Shown here piece after piece: positions 1 through 4,151 of a stretch of DNA of 5,640 nucleotides. The first letter of the stretch is position 1, and every line of letters starts with the position of its first letter. Source of the stretch: Bacillota bacterium (GTDB taxonomy: Bacteria > Bacillota > Clostridia > Lachnospirales > Lachnospiraceae); contig JAEZFH010000392.1 of the NCBI GenBank assembly GCA_023437885.1, positions 1 through 5,640 on the forward strand, read 5' to 3'. Position numbers and translations under genes: made by a program. The notes under the pieces were generated by a model. It did no database searches, was not told the origin of the DNA, and saw nothing but the letters and a program-made list of their open reading frames with translations.

Positions 1-1
1 A

Positions 2-1039
2 TATAATATTGCGGAGGATAAAAACAGCAAGGCAGAGAGATATGCCACAAGAACGGACGAAATCGGCATTATGGCAAAGGCAACGCTGACTCTTCAGGGT
101 AATCTTCGATTCCTGATCGAGAATATCGCCCAGTCGGCAGAGCATATCGCGTCAGCTTCAGAGGAACTGACTGCTACCTGCCAGCAGGCAGCTCATTCCG
201 CCAGCGAGGTGGCCTCCGCGGTACAGGATATTTCCTCCGGTGCAGCAGACCAGGCCAATGATACGGAGAGGGGAGCCTCGGAAGTTGAATTGCTTGGGAA
301 GCTGATTGAAAAGGATACAAGGCTGATCATGGAATTGAATGATTTGACAGGGGAAGTGGAAAAGAAAAAGAATGAAGGTCTGGAGGTATTGGGTAAGCTG
401 ATAGAGAAAACGGAAGTTGCAAACCATACCTCCGTGGATATCAGCAATATCATCCTGGAAACAAACAGGAGTGCCCAAAAGATCGATAATGCCAGTCAGA
501 TGATTTTAAATATCGCCAGCCAGACAAATCTGCTGGCCCTGAATGCGGCAATTGAAGCAGCCAGGGCAGGAGAAGCAGGAAAGGGATTTTCCGTAGTAGC
601 GGAGGAGATCAGGAAGCTGGCGGAGCAGGCAAATCGTTTTACAAGTGAGATTATCCGTGATATTGAGGAACTTACCGGAAAAAGCGAATATGCTGTGAAA
701 ACGATGGCTGAGGTCGGGACAATTATGAAGGAGCAGACCGACAGCGTAGACATTACAAATTCAAAATTCATAGGAATAGCCGGAATAATCGGGCAGTTGA
801 AGGAGCTGATCCGGCAATTGAATGAGTCCAGTGCGGAGATGGAGCAGAAGAAAGATGAAATTGTGGGAGTGATTCAGAATCTTTCTGCGATATCCGAGGA
901 GAATGCAGCCGGTACCGAGGAGGCGACGGCATCCATGGAGGAACAAACGGCGTCCATGAGTGAAATTGCGAATTCCAGTGAGAGCCTGTCCGGCCTGGCA
1001 GAGGAGATGAACCGGTCCATATCCAGGTTTCAGATGTAA
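2..1039 (+). CDS. Methyl-accepting chemotaxis protein, C-terminal part (5' end outside window)
   Basis: The frame is open from the first bases of the window, so the gene starts upstream and the ATG at 71 is internal. The 345 visible residues begin with the end of a HAMP domain (RTDEIGIMAKA, then LRFLI) and continue as a long, membrane-free coiled coil. The hairpin tip that contacts CheA and CheW is unmistakable at visible residues about 171-196 (ASQTNLLALNAAIEAARAG, then GKGFSVVAEE). Methylation-type helices rich in Glu, Gln, Ala and Ser lie on both sides (EELTATCQQAA near residue 54; SEENAAGTEEATASMEEQ near residue 298). The sensor domain and membrane segments are missing, so the ligand cannot be told. 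There is no C-terminal CheR/CheB tether pentapeptide; the protein ends in SISRFQM. The heptapeptide LGKLIEK occurs twice, 32 residues apart, in the descending helix, which is a local duplication or heptad coincidence. Family assignment is secure; a link to ethanolamine taxis would be speculation. Confidence 0.96.
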   Translation, partial: YNIAEDKNSKAERYATRTDEIGIMAKATLTLQGNLRFLIENIAQSAEHIASASEELTATCQQAAHSASEVASAVQDISSGAADQANDTERGASEVELLGKLIEKDTRLIMELNDLTGEVEKKKNEGLEVLGKLIEKTEVANHTSVDISNIILETNRSAQKIDNASQMILNIASQTNLLALNAAIEAARAGEAGKGFSVVAEEIRKLAEQANRFTSEIIRDIEELTGKSEYAVKTMAEVGTIMKEQTDSVDITNSKFIGIAGIIGQLKELIRQLNESSAEMEQKKDEIVGVIQNLSAISEENAAGTEEATASMEEQTASMSEIANSSESLSGLAEEMNRSISRFQM

Positions 1040-1083
1040 ACAGAAAGGGGCTCTTGCCAAAGCAGTTAAAATTATAAATTAAA

Positions 1084-1112
1084 TATTTTCTCATCATATC
1101 CTGTGATATAAT
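1084..1112 (+). promoter_or_regulatory. Candidate extended -10 promoter of the methyltransferase-like gene
   Basis: TATAAT at 1107-1112 is a perfect -10 box preceded by TG one base upstream (1104-1105), giving the TGnTATAAT extended form. The -35 position 17 bases upstream (1084-1089, TATTTT) is poor, which is usual for extended -10 promoters. The predicted start near 1119 gives a leader of about 60 bases before the ATG at 1182. No terminator is visible between the chemoreceptor and this promoter, so read-through from upstream is also possible. Confidence 0.5.
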
Positions 1113-1181
1113 GGAAATAAGATGCTGCAGGCTTGCCGGAAAGCATGCGCTTGAAGCAGAGTTGATGGGAGGATAAGGGAA

Positions 1182-2015
1182 ATGATACGCCTGGATGATG
1201 AAAAAAAGTGGATGCCGGTGTTTCAAAAAAATGCACACCGTTACCTGAGCAGGGACGAGTATGAGGAATACGCGGGACTTTCCGAAAAGGAATTGGAGGA
1301 AGGGCTGAAAGCATTACTGGAAAAGCCGATTGCAAGCTTTACGGTTCTGAATGAGCTTTACTTCAGAGCCAGATGGGATGAAGTGATTGGCATGGCATAC
1401 CGCGGGGATGAGCTTAGCCTGCTGGAGGTAGCGACCGGGGATGCGGATATGATCCCTCAGGTAATGGGGAGAACCCGGCCGGGCAGCCGCTACATAACTG
1501 CCAATATGAATAAGCTTTTGAATCAAAGCCTTTTGGAGAAAACAAAGGATTTACCGATTACAATGGAGTTAATTGAGGATGATGCCGCCTTCATTGACCG
1601 TCATGTCGGGGAAGCGGTGGATATGATTGCCTTCCAGCATGCCGTGAATGATGTCATACAGGCCATCCTTTGTGACCGCGAAGGAATCGATACCATATAT
1701 TCCGACTGGATGGAGACTCTGCCGACAATGATTACCATACTGCAGAGGGAGGTTAAGGACAAAACTTTGGAGCAGCATGCCAAAGACAGCTTTCTGGGAT
1801 TGATCCGCAGCTTGGTAAGGGTCCTGAGGAAGGGCGGCTTGGTTGCCATGAATCATTATATGTTCCAATTGGATCTGGATTGGGGGTATCCCGCGGATTT
1901 ATTTGAAAATATGCTTCCAATAGTAAGAGGGTGGCTGAAGGAGATAGAAGAATGCGAGGAGATTTTCTTTGAAGGGTTCCATTCCAACTGGTGGATCTTT
2001 TTGAGGAAGAAATAG
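1182..2015 (+). CDS. Divergent class I SAM-dependent methyltransferase-like protein
   Basis: The protein has 277 residues and is soluble, with no signal peptide or membrane helix. The start ATG is supported by GGGAGGA ending eight bases upstream. Residues 1-70 are helical and charged, a likely lid or substrate region. From residue 78 the order of elements fits a Rossmann-fold methyltransferase. A strand and loop LSLLEVATGDADMIPQVM (79-95) stands where motif I (hhExGxGxG) is expected. The strand YITANMN (104-110) would be motif II, MELIEDDAAFI (128-138) the adenine-binding region, DMIAFQHAVNDVI (147-159) motif IV, and VLRKGGLVAMNHY (214-226) the typical post-IV 'LKPGG' strand. Motif I is degenerate, with only one of the usual glycines (G86), so SAM binding is not certain. 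The C-terminus is rich in Trp and Phe. I recognise no specific subfamily or substrate. It has its own promoter upstream and a terminator downstream, so it is probably monocistronic and unrelated to eut. It is certainly a coding gene; the function is moderately supported. Confidence 0.6.
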   Translation: MIRLDDEKKWMPVFQKNAHRYLSRDEYEEYAGLSEKELEEGLKALLEKPIASFTVLNELYFRARWDEVIGMAYRGDELSLLEVATGDADMIPQVMGRTRPGSRYITANMNKLLNQSLLEKTKDLPITMELIEDDAAFIDRHVGEAVDMIAFQHAVNDVIQAILCDREGIDTIYSDWMETLPTMITILQREVKDKTLEQHAKDSFLGLIRSLVRVLRKGGLVAMNHYMFQLDLDWGYPADLFENMLPIVRGWLKEIEECEEIFFEGFHSNWWIFLRKK

Positions 2016-2022
2016 ACGGATT

Positions 2023-2077
2023 GCCGGAGAACGGCAGCAGATTGCTTTTCCAGCAGTAATTGAAGCTGCGCTCCGGC
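2023..2077 (+). repeat. Long interrupted stem-loop downstream of the methyltransferase-like gene
   Basis: GCCGGAG (2023-2029) is the exact reverse complement of CTCCGGC (2071-2077). Inside it, across a small internal loop, GCAGC (2034-2038) pairs with GCTGC (2065-2069). This gives a 12-bp interrupted stem with a 26-base apical loop. It lies eight bases after the stop codon and before the terminator at 2093. It could protect the mRNA 3' end or be a dispersed palindromic element. There is no U tract, so it is not itself a terminator. Confidence 0.45.
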
Positions 2078-2092
2078 AAGGGCTTAACCGGG

Positions 2093-2123
2093 CAGGGGAT
2101 GTAATGATCACATCCCCTGTTTT
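2093..2123 (+). terminator. Rho-independent terminator after the methyltransferase-like gene
   Basis: CAGGGGATGT (2093-2102) pairs perfectly with ACATCCCCTG (2110-2119) around a seven-base loop (AATGATC), followed at once by TTTT (2120-2123). A ten-pair GC-rich stem and a U run is a standard intrinsic terminator. It lies 78 bases after the stop codon and insulates the eut locus from upstream transcription. Confidence 0.85.
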
Positions 2124-2155
2124 CATATGAATGATAAAATAGGAGCTGTAATTCA

Positions 2156-2290
2156 ATGGAGCATCCGGAGACCATTTATTCGGCTTCAGCCGGAGTGCGG
2201 ATGTTAATTGCGAGCAGGGGGAAATCGTATGAATGCGCGCAGCAGAGGGGACACTGGCTGATAGCCGGGATAACACATCTGACAGAATGA
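2156..2290 (+). CDS. Possible small ORF, 44 residues, unknown
   Basis: An ATG at 2156 opens a frame of 44 codons ending at TGA 2288-2290. AGGAG at 2141-2145 lies ten bases upstream and would be an acceptable ribosome binding site. The product (MEHPETIYSA at the start, YECAQQRGHWLIAGITHLTE at the end) is mixed in composition, has no membrane segment or signal peptide, and matches no family I recognise. It follows directly after a terminator, and I see no promoter that would put the ribosome binding site in the transcript. It could be a remnant of a decayed gene or chance. Confidence 0.22.
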   Translation: MEHPETIYSASAGVRMLIASRGKSYECAQQRGHWLIAGITHLTE

Positions 2291-2349
2291 GTCCGGTGTA
2301 ATAGACGAGCGTTGTATAAGATAATTACTTTGAGAGATGGACGTCAAGC

Positions 2350-2376
2350 ATTTATGGTAATATGTTACAAATAAAT
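2350..2376. promoter_or_regulatory. AT-rich inverted repeat next to the eut promoter, candidate operator
   Basis: ATTTAT (2350-2355) and ATAAAT (2371-2376) are inverted copies that flank a second inverted pair, GTAA (2357-2360) and TTAC (2365-2368), around TATG. The element ends one base before the -35 box at 2378, a position suited to an activator or repressor site. It does not match cre, CodY or Fur consensus as I know them. In AT-rich DNA such symmetry can arise by chance. Confidence 0.25.
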
Positions 2377-2377
2377 A

Positions 2378-2406
2378 TTGGCAATATGATTTATATCATA
2401 TATAAT
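2378..2406 (+). promoter_or_regulatory. Candidate sigma-A promoter A of the eut operon
   Basis: TTGGCA (2378-2383) and a perfect TATAAT (2401-2406) are separated by 17 bases, the optimal spacing. Transcription would begin near 2413, giving a leader of about 155 bases before eutS. The last T of its -10 box is also the first base of the -35 box of promoter B. Confidence 0.55.
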
Positions 2407-2434
2407 TGACAAAAATGCTTGGGCGTGATAATCT
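2406..2434 (+). promoter_or_regulatory. Candidate sigma-A promoter B of the eut operon
   Basis: A perfect TTGACA (2406-2411) is followed after 17 bases by TAATCT (2429-2434), preceded by TG at 2426-2427, an extended -10. Transcription would begin near 2441, giving a leader of about 128 bases. It overlaps promoter A by one base, so RNA polymerase could not occupy both at once. Confidence 0.5.
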
Positions 2435-2468
2435 AGAAGAGGATTATATAAAAATAAATAAGCAGATT

Positions 2469-2485
2469 AGCGCGACGTTAGTGCT
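2469..2485 (+). ncRNA. Leader hairpin 1 (P1), candidate EutV ANTAR-binding hairpin
   Basis: AGCGC (2469-2473) pairs with GTGCT (2481-2485), five pairs including one G-U, around the seven-base loop GACGTTA (2474-2480). The loop differs at only two positions from that of hairpin 2, which starts 12 bases downstream. ANTAR proteins such as EutV recognise two tandem small hairpins in leader RNA, normally with six-base loops carrying A at position 1 and G at position 4. Here the loop is one base longer and the spacing of A and G differs, so the assignment rests on layout and on the similarity of the two loops. A competing pairing of AAGCA (2460-2464) with TGCTT (2482-2486) exists. Confidence 0.42.
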
Positions 2486-2497
2486 TTTCTATTCTTA

Positions 2498-2512
2498 GAG
2501 TGATGGTAGCTC
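2498..2512 (+). ncRNA. Leader hairpin 2 (P2), candidate EutV ANTAR-binding hairpin overlapping the terminator
   Basis: GAGT (2498-2501) pairs with GCTC (2509-2512), four pairs with a closing U-G, around the loop GATGGTA (2502-2508). The 3' side AUGGUAGCUC resembles the right half of the published enterococcal eut motif, in which an A..G.. hexaloop is followed by GCUY. Bases 2507-2512 are also part of the terminator 5' arm, so the two structures exclude each other. This is the expected antitermination switch. The stem is short and on its own would be marginal, consistent with a hairpin that needs protein to be stabilised. Confidence 0.45.
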
Positions 2513-2535
2513 CTTGAATATTCAAGGGGCTATTT
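2507..2535 (+). terminator. Leader terminator (attenuator) upstream of eutS
   Basis: TAGCTCCTTGA (2507-2517) pairs with TCAAGGGGCTA (2522-2532), eleven continuous pairs with one G-U, around ATAT. It is followed by TTTGT. The U tract is short, so termination may be incomplete. It lies between the eut promoters and the eutS ribosome binding site, and its 5' arm is shared with hairpin P2, so it fits a regulated terminator released by EutV. Confidence 0.65.
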
Positions 2536-2568
2536 GTGCCCAAAAAACAATAGAAGGGTGGTTGCGGT

Positions 2569-2919
2569 TTGATTGAATTAGATGAAAAGAAAAGGATTAT
2601 ACAGGAATTTGTACCCGGCAAGCAGGTTACGCTTGCGCATATTATAGCAAATCCGGTACCTGCCCTGTATGGCAAGATGGGGTTGGTGAACGCAGAAGGA
2701 GCCATCGGTATATTCACGATAACGCCTTCGGAAGGTGCAATTATAGCCGCTGATGTAGCAAGCAAAGCAGCGAATGTGACCATCGGTTTTGTCGACCGGT
2801 TCAGCGGATCACTGGTGATTACGGGAGATGTCTCCGCAGTGGAAGCGGCGCTGCATGATGTAATACACATGCTCTGCTCCGTGTTGGGATTTGCATCAAC
2901 CTCGATTACGAAATCTTAA
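2569..2919 (+). CDS. eutS: EutS, ethanolamine microcompartment shell protein (BMC domain)
   Basis: The protein has 116 residues, close to the usual EutS length of about 111. It is a single bacterial-microcompartment domain of the circularly permuted EutS/PduU type. The N-terminal segment RIIQEFVPGKQVTLAHIIAN (9-28) is the characteristic extension that forms the six-stranded barrel over the hexamer pore. The BMC core follows with GAIGIFTITPSEGAIIAADV (44-63), then NVTIGFVDRFSGSLVITGDV (69-88) and a C-terminal helix and tail (91-116). Hexamers tile the shell that encloses ethanolamine ammonia-lyase and holds acetaldehyde. PduU is very similar, but the neighbours eutP, eutV and eutW decide for EutS. 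The start is TTG at 2569: AAGGGTGG ends seven bases upstream, an in-frame stop lies at 2551-2553, and no ATG or GTG lies near the conserved N-terminus. It is the first gene after the regulated leader. Confidence 0.95.
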   Translation: MIELDEKKRIIQEFVPGKQVTLAHIIANPVPALYGKMGLVNAEGAIGIFTITPSEGAIIAADVASKAANVTIGFVDRFSGSLVITGDVSAVEAALHDVIHMLCSVLGFASTSITKS

Positions 2920-2994
2920 ATACTAAAATTTAGAAGAAGGACATACAGTATAGTACAGGCATAAACTAATTTTGAGGACGGGTATGGTACGTGA

Positions 2995-3453
2995 ATGGAT
3001 AATAAAACAGTAATATTGATTGGCCGCTCCACGGCCGGCAAGACAACCTTCTGCCAGCGTATCAATGAGGAGGACCTCATATACCATAAAACCCAGACCA
3101 TACAGGTGGTGAACGGAAGCATCATTGACACACCGGGAGAATATTTGGAGCGCGTCAGAATGCGGGGCGCCCTTACGGTAGCTTCGGCAGACGCAGACCT
3201 TATCCTGCTGGTCCAGGATGCAACGGAGAACGGAACCATGTTTCCGCCGGCCTATGCCAGTTCTTTTGCAAAGACGGCAATCGGGCTGGTTACCAAGGAG
3301 GATATTGCAACAGAGGCCCAGGTGGCCGAGGCAGTACGGTTTCTGGAAATGGCGGGAGCGGAGAGAGTATTTGTAATCAGCAGCGTTACAGGCACTGGGT
3401 TTGACAAATTGTTTCAGTATTTAAGTTTTCTGGAGAAGAAGGAAGAAAAGTGA
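2995..3453 (+). CDS. eutP: EutP, P-loop GTPase-like ethanolamine utilisation protein
   Basis: The protein has 152 residues, the typical EutP size. Nucleotide-binding motifs are in order: P-loop GRSTAGKTT (10-18), the G3-like motif DTPGEY (45-50), TKED (100-103) as G4, and ISSVTG (128-133) in the G5 position. There is no membrane segment. EutP belongs to the EutP/PduV family; the Salmonella protein has been reported to have acetate kinase activity, and PduV has been linked to microcompartment positioning. The exact role here is therefore open. It lies 75 bases after eutS with no terminator between them. The ATG at 2995 is the only in-frame start, since a TGA stop lies immediately upstream (2992-2994). 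Its own ribosome binding site is poor: the nearest purine-rich run, GAGGA at 2974-2978, is 16 bases away and better placed for an out-of-frame ATG at 2984. Confidence 0.93.
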   Translation: MDNKTVILIGRSTAGKTTFCQRINEEDLIYHKTQTIQVVNGSIIDTPGEYLERVRMRGALTVASADADLILLVQDATENGTMFPPAYASSFAKTAIGLVTKEDIATEAQVAEAVRFLEMAGAERVFVISSVTGTGFDKLFQYLSFLEKKEEK

Positions 3454-3467
3454 CCTGTGTTATAGGA

Positions 3468-3497
3468 TTGACATCGAACGGATTATCCCTTAAGAAT
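3468..3497 (+). promoter_or_regulatory. Weak candidate promoter for eutVW
   Basis: A perfect TTGACA at 3468-3473 lies in the 107-base gap between eutP and eutV. At 18 bases spacing AAGAAT (3492-3497) matches the -10 consensus at four of six positions; at 17 bases TAAGAA matches at three. A basal promoter here would supply the regulators without induction, but the -10 is weak and a chance TTGACA cannot be excluded. No terminator or ANTAR-type hairpin is seen in the gap. Confidence 0.28.
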
Positions 3498-3560
3498 TTT
3501 CCAAGCATTGTATTATTCGTGGCAAAGCAGAAAATCAGTTAGAAATAATGGGAGGTAAAG

Positions 3561-4145
3561 ATGGCAAAGGAAGGATTAAGTGTTGTTGTAATTGACGATG
3601 AACCGATCACCAGAATGGACCTGATGGAAATGCTGGAGAGCAAGGGCTGCCATGTGCTTGGAGAGGCAGGGGACGGCTTCGATGCCATTGAGCTTTGCAG
3701 GAAGAATAACCCGGATCTGGTATTGTTGGATATTAAGATGCCCTTGCTGGACGGAATATCGGCAGCCAGAATTATACATGAGGAAGGCCTGGCAGAGACC
3801 GTTGTATTATTAACCGCTTATAATGAAAAGGAATTTATCGAAGGGGCCAAGAGAAGCGGAGTCGGAGGCTATCTGGTAAAACCCATCGATGAGAAGTCAT
3901 TGATACCGAGCATAGAGCTGGCAGTAGCAAGAAGCAGGGAGATGAAAAAGCTGCGGCAGGATTTCAAAGAGGTATCCGAGCGGCTGGAGAATCGTAAAGT
4001 AATAGAAAAAGCAAAAGGAATTATTATGAGCCAATGCAATCTAAGTGAGCAGGACGCTTATGACTATATCAGGAGTGTCAGTAAGAAAAAAGAAATATCA
4101 ATGAAGAGGGTTGCAGAAATCATACTGATGAAGGCGGGAGCTTAA
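3561..4145 (+). CDS. eutV: EutV, ANTAR-domain response regulator (RNA-binding antiterminator)
   Basis: The protein has 194 residues. The receiver domain (about 6-122) carries the acidic pair D12/D13 in VVVIDDEP, the phosphoacceptor D57 in PDLVLLDIKMP, T85 in LLTAY and the invariant K107 in LVKPID. All active-site residues are present. A coiled linker (about 124-143) joins it to an ANTAR three-helix domain (about 143-192), recognisable by RKVIEKAKGIIMSQ, then LSEQDAYDYIRS and the final VAEIIL helix. ANTAR regulators of this type dimerise when phosphorylated and bind tandem hairpins in leader RNA to block terminators. In Enterococcus, EutV does this at eut leaders. The start has a strong site, GGGAGG, six bases upstream. 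It is followed by eutW with only six bases between them, so the two are probably translationally coupled. Confidence 0.96.
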   Translation: MAKEGLSVVVIDDEPITRMDLMEMLESKGCHVLGEAGDGFDAIELCRKNNPDLVLLDIKMPLLDGISAARIIHEEGLAETVVLLTAYNEKEFIEGAKRSGVGGYLVKPIDEKSLIPSIELAVARSREMKKLRQDFKEVSERLENRKVIEKAKGIIMSQCNLSEQDAYDYIRSVSKKKEISMKRVAEIILMKAGA

Positions 4146-4151
4146 GCGGAT

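Larger units (their letters stand above)
2124..2377. other. Intergenic region before the eut promoters, no confident gene
   Basis: This stretch holds only one weak ORF (2156-2290, listed separately) and an AT-rich inverted repeat (2350-2376, listed separately). Base composition falls from mixed to strongly AT-rich after about 2320, as expected on approaching a promoter. I see no tRNA, no cobalamin-riboswitch box, no insertion-sequence end and no convincing reverse-strand ORF. Confidence 0.6.

Noticed and set aside
71..1039. Chemoreceptor taken as a complete gene starting at ATG 71
   Set aside because: The frame is open upstream to position 2 with HAMP-like residues (RTDEIGI), and there is no ribosome binding site before 71. 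The gene is cut by the window edge.
768..1238. Reverse-strand frames of 99 and 156 codons over the end of the chemoreceptor
   Set aside because: They overlap the well-conserved MCP signalling domain and have low-complexity Ser, Pro and Phe-rich products typical of antisense frames.
2135..2140. Extended -10 (TGaTAAAAT) as promoter for the 44-codon ORF
   Set aside because: There is no -35 match, and transcription would start after the AGGAG site, leaving the ORF without a ribosome binding site.
2536..2560. Ribosome-binding-site sequestering hairpin (GCCC with GGGT) before eutS
   Set aside because: Only about four pairs including a G-U around a loop of 14 or more bases. It is too weak to claim.
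2441..2568. Cobalamin riboswitch in the eutS leader
   Set aside because: The leader is too short and lacks the conserved B12-box (RCUGCCCCCGC-like) and the surrounding junction. Only small hairpins and a terminator are present.
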